Source: an uncultured Dysosmobacter sp. | GTDB taxonomy: Bacteria; Bacillota; Clostridia; Oscillospirales; Oscillospiraceae | Assembly: GCA_947625655.1 (NCBI GenBank) | Contig: CANQPD010000010.1 | Span: forward strand, 25,357 to 89,356 | Direction: 5' to 3' | DNA length: 64,000 nucleotides | Made by a program: the position numbers and the translations under genes | In this document: piece by piece, positions 56,879-63,584 of the stretch | Position numbering within the stretch: position 1 is the first letter of the stretch | Layout: the number at the start of each line of letters is the position of its first letter | The notes under the pieces: model-generated | Seen by the model: only the letters and a program-made list of their open reading frames with translations | Databases searched by the model: none | What the model was told of the DNA's origin: nothing

Positions 56879-58318
56879 ATGTCCGTATTGGACCATCTGG
56901 AACCCAGCAGCGTGTTTCGTTTTTTTGAGGAGCTGTGCGCCATCCCCCACGGCTCCCGCAACACGAAAGCCGTCAGCGACTGGTGCGTGGAATTTGCAAA
57001 GGCCCGGGGCCTGGAGCACTATCAGGACGGCGCCAACAACGTCATCATCATCGGGGAGGCCGCCCCCGGCTATGAGGACGCGGCGCCCGTCATCCTCCAG
57101 GGTCATCTGGACATGGTGTGCGAGCAGGAACCGGGCTGCGGCAAGGATATGGCCCGGGAGGGCCTGGAGCTGGCGGTGGACGGCGATTTCGTCTACGCCA
57201 GGGGCACCACCCTGGGTGGCGACGACGGCATCGCCGTGGCCATGGCTCTGGCGATTCTGGACGACCCGTCCATCCCCCATCCCCGGCTGGAGGTGGTGCT
57301 GACCACCGAGGAGGAGATCGGCATGCTGGGGGCGGCGGCGCTGGACGTGACGCCCCTGCGGGGACGGCAGCTGCTGAACCTGGACTCTGAGGAGGAGGGT
57401 GTTTTCACCGTCAGCTGTGCCGGCGGCAGTTTGACCCGCTGCACCCTGCCGGTGGCCCGGGCGCCCTTTGCGGGCACGGCGCTGAAAATCCGGGTCTCCG
57501 GCCTTGTGGGCGGCCACTCCGGCGCGGAGATCCACCAGGGCCGGGCCAACGCCGACATCCTGCTGGGCCGTGTCCTGCGGGCCATGGCGGCTGAGACGGA
57601 GCTGCGGCTGGTGTCTGCGGAGGGCGGTTTGAAGGACAACGCCATCCCCGTGGCGGCGGAGGCCGTGGCAGTGACAGCCGATGCCGGCCGCGCCAGGGCC
57701 GCCGGGGAGACCCTGGCGGCGGCGCTGAAAGCGGAATACCGGGCCGCGGACCCGGGGCTGTCGGTGGAGGTGCTTCCCGCCGCCGCGGCGGAGACGCCCA
57801 TGGACGCGGATTCCACCCGGCGGGCACTGTGCCTGCTCTCCTGCGCCCCCAACGGCGTGCAGGAGATGAGCCAGGACATCCCCGGCCTGGTGCAGACCTC
57901 TTTGAATTTGGGCATTCTGGAGACGGCCGAAACGGAACTGTCCGCCGCCTTCTGCGTCCGCAGCTCCGTGGCCAGCCAGAAAGAGATGCTCCATGACCGT
58001 CTCCGCTGCCTGACGGAGGAACTGGGGGGGACGGTGGATATCACCGGCGACTACCCCGCCTGGGAGTACCGCCGGGACTCCGCCCTGCGGGAGCGGATGG
58101 TGGAGGTGTTCCGGGAACAGTACGGCCATGAACCCAGAATCGAGGCCATCCACGCCGGGGTGGAGTGCGGCCTGCTGTGCGGCAAGCTGCCGGGGCTGGA
58201 CTGCGTGTCCATCGGGCCGGACCTGACGGAGATCCACACGCCCCGGGAGAAAATGAGCGTCTCCTCCGTCCGGCGGGTGTGGGATTTCGTGCTGGAAGTC
58301 CTGCGGCGGAGCAAATAA
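56879..58318 (+). CDS. pepD: Aminoacyl-histidine dipeptidase (PepD, M20C)
   Basis: 479 residues. Splits Xaa-His dipeptides such as carnosine. Zinc ligands appear in VILQGHLDMVCEQ (His, Asp), TLGGDDGIAVAMALAIL (bridging Asp), VLTTEEEIGMLGA (catalytic Glu pair) and late IHAGVECGLLCGKLPGLDCVSIGPDLTEIHTPREKM. The lid domain GLVGGHSGAEIHQGRANAD is intact. ATG 56879 follows AAAAGGAGTGAACCGC. Its terminator hairpin is repeated with each tandem element downstream. Confidence 0.95.
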   Translation: MSVLDHLEPSSVFRFFEELCAIPHGSRNTKAVSDWCVEFAKARGLEHYQDGANNVIIIGEAAPGYEDAAPVILQGHLDMVCEQEPGCGKDMAREGLELAVDGDFVYARGTTLGGDDGIAVAMALAILDDPSIPHPRLEVVLTTEEEIGMLGAAALDVTPLRGRQLLNLDSEEEGVFTVSCAGGSLTRCTLPVARAPFAGTALKIRVSGLVGGHSGAEIHQGRANADILLGRVLRAMAAETELRLVSAEGGLKDNAIPVAAEAVAVTADAGRARAAGETLAAALKAEYRAADPGLSVEVLPAAAAETPMDADSTRRALCLLSCAPNGVQEMSQDIPGLVQTSLNLGILETAETELSAAFCVRSSVASQKEMLHDRLRCLTEELGGTVDITGDYPAWEYRRDSALRERMVEVFREQYGHEPRIEAIHAGVECGLLCGKLPGLDCVSIGPDLTEIHTPREKMSVSSVRRVWDFVLEVLRRSK

Positions 58319-58324
58319 AGCAAA

Positions 58325-58571
58325 GAAGAGCGGCGGCGCCGCTCTTCTTTGCTTGTCAAAAAACCTGATGGATCGGAGAAAAGGCAGAAGAACGCAAGGG
58401 GAGTACGAGGGGACGGGAGTCCCCTCGTGTTGGATCGAATGCCTGCAAACGGGCTGTGATAACAGCCCGTTGCGCCGCGAAGCGGCAGCTTTTTGGACTG
58501 TGAAGCAGTCCGAAAAGCGAGGCATTTTGAAGCCCGTCAAAAAAGTCCTTTGGACTTTTTTGACGGGCTGA
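58325..58571. repeat. Hairpin-rich MITE-like element, copy D (first tandem unit, 247 bp)
   Basis: Starts with the pepD terminator hairpin (58325-58347, arms GAAGAGCGGCG/CGCCGCTCTTC), then the conserved element: GAGGGGAC/GTCCCCTC, AACGGGCTGT/ACAGCCCGTT, GCCGC/GCGGC, GCTTTTTGGACTG/CAGTCCGAAAAGC, and a closing stem CCCGTCAAAAAAGTCC/GGACTTTTTTGACGGG with loop TTT. AATGCCT and AGGCATT can enclose the middle. Homologous to the element at 50355-50580. Confidence 0.8.
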
Positions 58572-58818
58572 GAAGAGCGGCGGCGCCGCTCTTCTTTGCT
58601 TGTCAAAAAACCTGATGGATCGGAGAAAAGGCAGAAGAACGCAAGGGGAGTACGAGGGGACGGGAGTCCCCTCGTGTTGGATCGAATGCCTGCAAACGGG
58701 CTGTGATAACAGCCCGTTGCGCCGCGAAGCGGCAGCTTTTTGGACTGTGAAGCAGTCCGAAAAGCGAGGCATTTTGAAGCCCGTCAAAAAAGTCCAAAGG
58801 ACTTTTTTGACGGGCTGA
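58572..58818. repeat. Hairpin-rich MITE-like element, copy E (second tandem unit, 247 bp)
   Basis: Identical to copy D in 244 of 247 positions by direct reading; the only difference is the three loop bases of the last hairpin (TTT in D, AAA in E), equivalent to an inversion of the hairpin tip. The 527-bp gap 58319-58845 is filled by D, E and the final terminator. Confidence 0.85.
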
Positions 58819-58847
58819 GAAGAGCGGCGGCGCCGCTCTTCCTTTTT
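58819..58847. terminator. Third copy of the pepD terminator hairpin
   Basis: Same GAAGAGCGGCG / CGCCGCTCTTC hairpin followed by CTTTTT; the final T run overlaps the stop region of the convergent DUF308 gene. Confidence 0.85.
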
Positions 58848-59454
58848 ACTCGTCTTTCACGTCCCGGTACTCCACATCCACCGCGTTCCGGGCGGCGTTG
58901 GAATCCTTTTCCGCCTGCCGGACGGCACGGTCCACCTGGGTGGTGATCCAGATGTCGCTGACGCCGTCATAGAGCAGAAAGAGGCCGATGACGCGGACCA
59001 CGGTGGTGAACGCCTCAAAGGGATTGAACACCAGCACCGCGCCGAGGACCAGCGTCACCAGTCCCAGCAGCAGGGCCGCGGAAGCGCGGGGGGAGCCGTT
59101 TTTCCGCAGGGTGACAGCGTCGCTCAGGTCGCCGGCGCCGTGGACGCAGATCAAAACGCCGATGATGCGGGGGATCACCACGGAGATCAGGGTGGGCCGG
59201 GACATGAGCCAAAGGCCCACCGAAGCCAGGACGATGCCCGTGACCAGGTGGGCACCGGCATACAGGCTGCCGTCCCGGTTTCGCAGGAACGCGGCGATAT
59301 CGATGAGCCCGCACACCGCCAGGATCAGCCCCAGGGCTGTGCAGAGGACGGTGGCGGACAGTTCCGGCCGGATCAGCAGAACCAGGCCCAGGGCCGCGTA
59401 CAGCGCCGCCGTGAGCAGGGCGTTGGTTTTGATGCGCTTCAAAAGACTGTTCAT
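58846..59454 (-). CDS. DUF308 (HdeD-like) membrane protein
   Basis: 202 residues with six hydrophobic helices in DUF308 repeats (LLTAALYAALGLVLLIRPELSATVLCTALGLILAVCGLIDI; LLLGLVTLVLGAVLVFNPFEAFTTVVRVIGLFLLYDGVSDI). HdeD of E. coli is linked to acid resistance at high density; the role here is unknown. A charged C-terminal tail of about 35 residues follows. GAGGCGTGCTGT precedes ATG 59454; monocistronic on the minus strand. Confidence 0.88.
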   Translation of the reverse strand: MNSLLKRIKTNALLTAALYAALGLVLLIRPELSATVLCTALGLILAVCGLIDIAAFLRNRDGSLYAGAHLVTGIVLASVGLWLMSRPTLISVVIPRIIGVLICVHGAGDLSDAVTLRKNGSPRASAALLLGLVTLVLGAVLVFNPFEAFTTVVRVIGLFLLYDGVSDIWITTQVDRAVRQAEKDSNAARNAVDVEYRDVKDE

Positions 59455-59528
59455 ACAGCACGCCTCATTTCTACAGAGATACCTTTAGTATACGCGCTTT
59501 TCCGGATTTGTGAAGCCCTTTTTCGACA

Positions 59529-59972
59529 TCAGCAGCCTTGCTCCAGCCGGCGGTAGATCAAAACGCCCGCCGCGTATTGTACGATCAGGTAAGCGAATAA
59601 GAACAGGGCGAACATACTGCCGTTTTCCAAAATATCCAGCATATCCAGAATGGAGAACACCAAAATGAAGAGGCAGCAGAGGAGAAGACCCAGGAGATAG
59701 GCGTACCGCCCGGATTTGTTCCGCAGCATCTCCTTCCGCTCGTCGTGGAGGTCGATCTGTTCCTGTTCCAGCCGCTCCCGGTAGGCCTCCGCGTTTTCGG
59801 GCCGGGACCATTTCGCATACCGCCGCAGTTGGACCAGGCCGTTGAAAAAGCAGCCGCCGCCTCCGCCGCAGAGGATGGCGGACAGCCGCGTCTCCCACAG
59901 CAGGCCCGCCAGGAAAAACGCTATGCCTGCCGCCGTGATGCCCAATGCCCACCAGAGGTTACTTTTTTTCAT
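59529..59972 (-). CDS. Small membrane protein partnered with an XRE regulator
   Basis: 147 residues with four hydrophobic helices (LWWALGITAAGIAFFLAGLLW; AILCGGGGGCFFNGLVQL; YLLGLLLCCLFILVFSILDML; MFALFLFAYLIVQYAAGVLIY) and a central charged segment. Start ATG 59972, inside the end of the XRE gene (14-bp overlap), with AAAGGGGCG upstream. No named family recognised; such pairs are common in Clostridia and resemble small regulator/membrane-protein stress pairs. Confidence 0.75.
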   Translation of the reverse strand: MKKSNLWWALGITAAGIAFFLAGLLWETRLSAILCGGGGGCFFNGLVQLRRYAKWSRPENAEAYRERLEQEQIDLHDERKEMLRNKSGRYAYLLGLLLCCLFILVFSILDMLDILENGSMFALFLFAYLIVQYAAGVLIYRRLEQGC

Positions 59973-60174
59973 TGGAAACGCCCCTTTCATGTATGAAAAT
60001 CTCCTCGATTGCCAGTCCAAAAAAGTCCGAGATCGTAAACGCCAGTTCCAGCGACGGGTTGTATTTTCCCGTCTCAATGGAACTGACCGTTTGCCGGGAG
60101 ACCCGGATGGCACGGGCGAAGTCCTCCTGATTCAGCCCCCGGGCCTTTCGCAGCTGTTCCACACGGTTTTCCAC
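59959..60174 (-). CDS. Small XRE-family repressor
   Basis: 71 residues, only an HTH_3 domain: VEQLRKARGLNQEDFARAIRVSRQTVSSIETGKYNPSLELAFTISDFFGLAIEEIFIHE, close to the YozG-type small regulators. It overlaps the downstream membrane-protein gene. Two TAAAGGTTCCTTTA-type palindromes flank its promoter, so autorepression is likely. AAAGGGGGCTGCTT precedes the ATG at 60174. Confidence 0.88.
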   Translation of the reverse strand: MENRVEQLRKARGLNQEDFARAIRVSRQTVSSIETGKYNPSLELAFTISDFFGLAIEEIFIHERGVSNEKK

Positions 60175-60183
60175 AAGCAGCCC

Positions 60184-60254
60184 CCTTTACTGTAAAGGTT
60201 CCTTTACATATACTGTAGCATGGCTGCAATGTATTGTCAAGGTTCCTTTATAAA
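60184..60254. promoter_or_regulatory. Repeated palindromic operators around the XRE promoter
   Basis: TGTAAAGGTTCCTTTACA (60191-60208) is a perfect 18-bp palindrome. A second AAGGTTCCTTTA core lies at 60239-60250, and a partial CTTTAC/GTAAAG pair at 60186-60198. The minus-strand promoter TTGACA (60235-60240), 17-bp spacer, TACAGT (60212-60217) is bracketed by them. Confidence 0.7.
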
Positions 60255-60264
60255 ATACTGCCGC

Positions 60265-60293
60265 TTGATTTTTGGAACGCGCTATGGTATCAT
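60265..60293 (+). promoter_or_regulatory. Promoter of znuA
   Basis: TTGATT (60265-60270), 17-bp spacer, TATCAT (60288-60293). Confidence 0.7.
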
Positions 60294-60300
60294 GTGCATC

Positions 60301-60315
60301 TGAAAATCATTCTCA
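60301..60315 (+). promoter_or_regulatory. Fur/Zur-type operator before znuA
   Basis: TGAAAATCATTCTCA matches the 7-1-7 Fur-family box TGATAAT-N-ATTATCA at 12 of 14 arm positions and sits at the expected transcription start, so bound repressor would block initiation. Zinc control (Zur) is inferred from the downstream gene. Confidence 0.6.
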
Positions 60316-60335
60316 AATTGGAGGAGCATGTACCT

Positions 60336-61328
60336 GTGAAAAGATGGATACCCCTGCTGCTGTGTGCCCTGCTGCTGACCGGCTGCGGTCAAAGTCTGCC
60401 GGAGCCGGAGAACGGTGGGCGGCTTCAAATTGTCGCCACAGTCTTTCCCGCCTATGATTTTGCCCGGGCCGCCGGCGGCGAGCTGGCGGACGTGACGCTG
60501 CTGCTGCCGCCGGGGGCGGAGAGCCATTCCTACGAGCCGACGCCGGCGGACATCCTGACCGTCCAGAACTGCGACCTGTTTTTGTACCTGGGCGGAGAGT
60601 CCGACGCCTGGGTGGATACCATCCTCTCCACTGTGGAGATGCGGGGGACGAGCATGCGGATGGTGGATCAAGTGGACCTTCTGGAGGAAGAGACCGTGGA
60701 GGGGATGCAGGTCCAGCCGGGCCACGACCACGGCCACGAATCCCATGACGGCCACGATCATGAGGATCACGACGACCACGGCCCCGGGGCGGTGACCGGC
60801 ATGGACGAGCACGTTTGGACCGCGCCCCGGAACGCCGCCGCCATCACCCGGGCGGTGGGGGAGCAGCTGGCGGCGCTGGACGGCGCCAACGCCGGGATTT
60901 ACCGGGCAAACGCGGAGCGCTATGCCGCAGAGATCGATGGGCTGGACAGCCGGTTTGCGGAATTCTTTGACAGCCAGCCATCCAGGACCATTGTCTTCGG
61001 GGACCGCTTCCCCCTGCGCTATTTCGCGGAGGAGTACGGGCTGGATTACTACGCCGCCTTTCCCGGCTGCGGCGCGCAGACAGAGCCCTCGGCGGCGACC
61101 ATTGCTTTCCTGACAGACAAGGTGCGGGCGGAGCACATTCCCACAGTCTGGTATATTGAATTTTCCAACCACCTGGTGGCGGACAGCATCGCCGAGGCCG
61201 CCGGCGCCCGGACGGCCATGTTCCACACCTGTCACAATGTCTCGCGGCAGGAGCTGGAGAGCGGCGCCACCTACCTGTCTTTGATGGAAGGGAACCTGGA
61301 GACCCTGCGGCAATATTTCAGCGGCTGA
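60336..61328 (+). CDS. znuA: Zinc ABC transporter substrate-binding lipoprotein (ZnuA/AdcA type)
   Basis: 330 residues. Lipoprotein signal with LLLTGC (C17). Cluster 9 fold: VATVFPAYDFARAAGG, ligand H64 in PPGAESHSYEPTPADI, a His/Asp-rich loop at about 130-149 (GHDHGHESHDGHDHEDHDDH), H159 in DEHVWTAPRNA, and late AFPGCGAQTEPSAATIAFL. Captures Zn2+ outside the cell. Start GTG 60336 with GGAGGAG 9 bases upstream; an out-of-frame ATG lies between. The ZnuB/ZnuC partners are not next to it in the window. Confidence 0.92.
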   Translation: MKRWIPLLLCALLLTGCGQSLPEPENGGRLQIVATVFPAYDFARAAGGELADVTLLLPPGAESHSYEPTPADILTVQNCDLFLYLGGESDAWVDTILSTVEMRGTSMRMVDQVDLLEEETVEGMQVQPGHDHGHESHDGHDHEDHDDHGPGAVTGMDEHVWTAPRNAAAITRAVGEQLAALDGANAGIYRANAERYAAEIDGLDSRFAEFFDSQPSRTIVFGDRFPLRYFAEEYGLDYYAAFPGCGAQTEPSAATIAFLTDKVRAEHIPTVWYIEFSNHLVADSIAEAAGARTAMFHTCHNVSRQELESGATYLSLMEGNLETLRQYFSG

Positions 61329-61387
61329 CGCCTCCTCCGTCAGAAGACGGGGGAGGGCTTGTCCCGGCATAAAAGTCTGGCGTAGGA

Positions 61388-61430
61388 GAAGGCGGGGCGG
61401 TACGCGCGCGTACCGCCCCGCCTTCTTTTT
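61388..61430. terminator. Bidirectional terminator between znuA and the Lar-like gene
   Basis: Perfect 38-bp palindrome (61388-61425, core GGCGGGGCGGTACGC) followed by TTTTT. Confidence 0.93.
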
Positions 61431-61439
61431 GGAATGTGT

Positions 61440-61664
61440 TCAGTCCCCGGGACCGGGATGGATGACTTTGCCGACGTTCCAGTTCCTGGCGGCACGGCGG
61501 GCCATCTCCCGCCGCTCCTCTTCGGAGGTATAGGACAGCTCCGCCGTGTGGCAGCCACAGTCCAGACACGCGACATACAGGCACCAGCCGCCCTCCTCCT
61601 GGAACAGGCCCGCGCCGTGGCACAGCGGGCAGTCAAACAGTTCGATGTCTTCAAAAGCGCCCAT
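61440..61664 (-). CDS. Lar-like zinc-ribbon protein
   Basis: 74 residues: IELFDCPLCHGAGLFQEEGG, VACLDCGCHTAELSY and EMARRAARNWNVGK. Two CxxC pairs and a terminal A-xx-WN motif resemble the restriction-alleviation Lar/zinc-ribbon family found in phage and bacteria. Similarity is motif-level only. AAAGGAGAAAAATCC precedes ATG 61664 and a good promoter lies upstream. Confidence 0.65.
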   Translation of the reverse strand: MGAFEDIELFDCPLCHGAGLFQEEGGWCLYVACLDCGCHTAELSYTSEEERREMARRAARNWNVGKVIHPGPGD

Positions 61665-61699
61665 GGATTTTTCTCCTTTGATTTTGAAAGATGGCTGTT

Positions 61700-61728
61700 A
61701 TTATACCACGGTGAAAGCAAAAGAACAA
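61700..61728 (-). promoter_or_regulatory. Promoter of the Lar-like gene
   Basis: Minus strand: TTGTTC (61723-61728), 17-bp spacer, consensus TATAAT (61700-61705). Confidence 0.75.
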
Positions 61729-61760
61729 TGGGGCCGGGGAGGGGGAACGTTCAAATATGC

Positions 61761-61899
61761 AGGCTACGCCCCGCATCCCCGGTTCCCTCGGCCCTGAGCC
61801 CAGCGGAGCGGGTCGGGGCCGAAAGCGAAGAAATCCCCACCGGAGCGCAGATTTCGCCGCAAGGCGGAAACGGAGCGGTGGTGGGAATTTCTGAGCTGG
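61761..61899 (-). repeat. Inverted copy of the tRNA-flanking repeat
   Basis: Reverse complement of the unit tandemly repeated at 63583-64000, about 95 percent alike by eye over 61789-61899, with weaker similarity to 61761. Contains the long stem GAAATTCCCACC / GGTGGGGATTTC and inner TTTCCGCC / GGCGAAA. The gap 61665-62054 holds this repeat, a degraded second part (to about 62000) and a terminator; no gene. Confidence 0.75.
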
Positions 61900-62013
61900 A
61901 AAGAGAGATCGCTTTCGAGGCGCAGACTTTCAGAGCCGCCCCCACCCAACCGCGAACCCAGCGAAGCGGATCGCGGTTGGAAGCGAAGAAGAAGCCCGTC
62001 CGGCGTATGAAAA

Positions 62014-62048
62014 GGCCCTAAGGCCTTTTCATCGCCTTAGGGCTTTTT
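62014..62048. terminator. Bidirectional terminator downstream of tRNA-Ser
   Basis: GCCCTAAGGC (62015-62024) / GCCTTAGGGC (62034-62043), then TTTTT on the plus strand. Confidence 0.7.
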
Positions 62049-62054
62049 CTGAGC

Positions 62055-62148
62055 TGGCGGAGACGGTGGGATTCGAACCCACGGACCGGCTCATCACCGA
62101 TCAAACGATTTCGAGTCGTTCTCGTTATGACCACTTCGATACGTCTCC
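62055..62148 (-). tRNA. tRNA-Ser (CGA)
   Basis: Acceptor stem GGAGACG/CGTCTCC, long variable arm, anticodon loop CTCGAAA with anticodon CGA, GGTTCGAATCC T-loop and encoded CCA (62055-62057). Confidence 0.95.
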
Positions 62149-62347
62149 ATAAAAAATATGCAGTTCATTCAGCTTTGGCACACGATCTCAGACGCGGCCT
62201 CTTCAACAGCCAGGGGATGTCTCCGAATGGCGGAGGAGCGGCCGCAATACGGCCCGAAGTCCTGTCGGATATTATGCCACACTTTTCTTTCCGTTGCAAG
62301 AGCAAACCTGGCCATCCCGGCATAAAATGCTCCGGAGGAGGGAGAGC

Positions 62348-62959
62348 ATGACAACGGTTTATATCTGGGGCACGGCGGAACGATACGAAAATTACCGGCG
62401 GGCGGTGGAGTCCGCCGGCGGGCGGGTGCGCTTCGGAGGCAGTCCGGCGGGGTGCGGCGCGCTGCTGCTGCCAGGCGGCGGAGACATGGAGCCGTGGCGC
62501 TACGGGCAGGCGAACACCGCCTCCCGGGGGCTGGAGCCGGAGCGGGACGCGGCGGAGCTGGCGCTGCTGGAGCGCTTCACCTCCCTGGGAAGGCCGGTGC
62601 TGGGCATCTGCCGGGGACACCAGGTCATCAACGTGTTTTTCGGCGGCACGCTGGTCCAGGATCTTCCGGGCCACGGCGCGGCAGGGGACATTGACCGGCT
62701 CCACTTTGTCAGGACCGCGGCCTCGCCGCTGCGGGAGCTCTATGGAGAGCGGCACGTGGTGAACAGCGCCCACCACCAGGCTGTGGACCGTCTGGGCTCC
62801 GGGCTGCGGGCGCTCCAGTGGGCGCCGGACGGCACGGTGGAGGCCCTGTGCCACCGGACGCTGCCGGTGTGGGGCGTACAGTGGCACCCGGAGCGGACCG
62901 GCGGGTATCTGGACGGTGTGAGGCTGTTCCGCTGGTTCCTCTCCCTTTGCCGGGCTTAA
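62348..62959 (+). CDS. Class I glutamine amidotransferase-like hydrolase (gamma-Glu-GABA hydrolase family, C26)
   Basis: 203 residues. LLLPGGGDMEPWRYG, nucleophile elbow GRPVLGICRGHQVINVFFGGTLVQDL with the catalytic Cys, VVNSAHHQAVDRLG, and the His-Glu pair in VWGVQWHPERTGG. PuuD-like enzymes cleave gamma-glutamyl amides; this one is shorter than PuuD (about 250) and the substrate is open. ATG 62348 follows GGAGGAGGGAGAGC. It lies alone between tRNA-Ser and the tRNA cluster. The 199 bp upstream show no other clear feature. Confidence 0.9.
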   Translation: MTTVYIWGTAERYENYRRAVESAGGRVRFGGSPAGCGALLLPGGGDMEPWRYGQANTASRGLEPERDAAELALLERFTSLGRPVLGICRGHQVINVFFGGTLVQDLPGHGAAGDIDRLHFVRTAASPLRELYGERHVVNSAHHQAVDRLGSGLRALQWAPDGTVEALCHRTLPVWGVQWHPERTGGYLDGVRLFRWFLSLCRA

Positions 62960-62997
62960 ATTTTTTGCGATTTTCAAAAAGAATCCCATTTGAATGC

Positions 62998-63026
62998 TTG
63001 ACAGGCACGCTGTTTCATGCTATCAT
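62998..63026 (+). promoter_or_regulatory. Promoter of the tRNA cluster
   Basis: Consensus TTGACA (62998-63003), 17-bp spacer, TATCAT (63021-63026), 32 bp before tRNA-Gly. Confidence 0.85.
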
Positions 63027-63058
63027 ATCCAAGCTGACGATTTCCCCGGAGGGCATAT

Positions 63059-63133
63059 GCAGGTGTAGCACAATGGTCAGGGCACCAGCCTTCCAAGCTG
63101 GGGATGCGGGTTCGATTCCCGTCACCTGCTCCA
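63059..63133 (+). tRNA. tRNA-Gly (TCC)
   Basis: Acceptor GCAGGTG/CACCTGC, anticodon loop CTTCCAA, GGTTCGATTCC T-loop, encoded CCA. Confidence 0.97.
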
Positions 63134-63141
63134 TTTTATTC

Positions 63142-63218
<77 letters not shown>

Positions 63219-63267
63219 GCTCTCTTTTGGAGCGAACGTCGGCAAGTCTTCCATGTCGTTGATATGT

Positions 63268-63345
<78 letters not shown>

Positions 63346-63395
63346 GACAAAAGCAGGGGATCGGGGTCACCCCGGTCCCCTCTTTCTTTCCACAT

Positions 63396-63470
63396 TGGGG
63401 CGTCGCCAAGTGGTAAGGCAAGGGACTTTGACTCCCTCATCCGCTGGTTCGAGTCCAGCCGTCCCAGCCA
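63396..63470 (+). tRNA. tRNA-Gln (TTG)
   Basis: Acceptor TGGGGCG/CGTCCCA, anticodon loop CTTTGAC with TTG, encoded CCA. Confidence 0.97.
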
Positions 63471-63508
63471 GCCATTTCCCCGCCGTTGACGGTGTTCAAA
63501 CGATACAC

Positions 63509-63584
63509 GATCCGGTAGCTCAGCCGGCAGAGCAACTGCCTTTTAAGCAGTGGGTCCGGGGTTCGAATCCCCGCCGGGTCACCA
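63509..63584 (+). tRNA. tRNA-Lys (TTT)
   Basis: Acceptor GATCCGG/CCGGGTC, anticodon loop CTTTTAA with TTT, encoded CCA that runs directly into the 160-bp tandem repeat. Confidence 0.97.

Noticed and set aside
58353..58818. 72-codon ORFs inside the tandem elements
   Set aside because: They run through the conserved hairpins, are duplicated with the DNA, and copy C does not keep the frame; structure rather than coding is conserved.
58325..58841. Possible CRISPR array from repeated hairpins
   Set aside because: It is two 247-bp tandem copies without unique spacers of 30-40 bp and no cas genes.
58846..59454. Phage or conjugative island in the 50-60 kb region
   Set aside because: No integrase, terminase, relaxase or structural genes; the genes are chromosomal in character.
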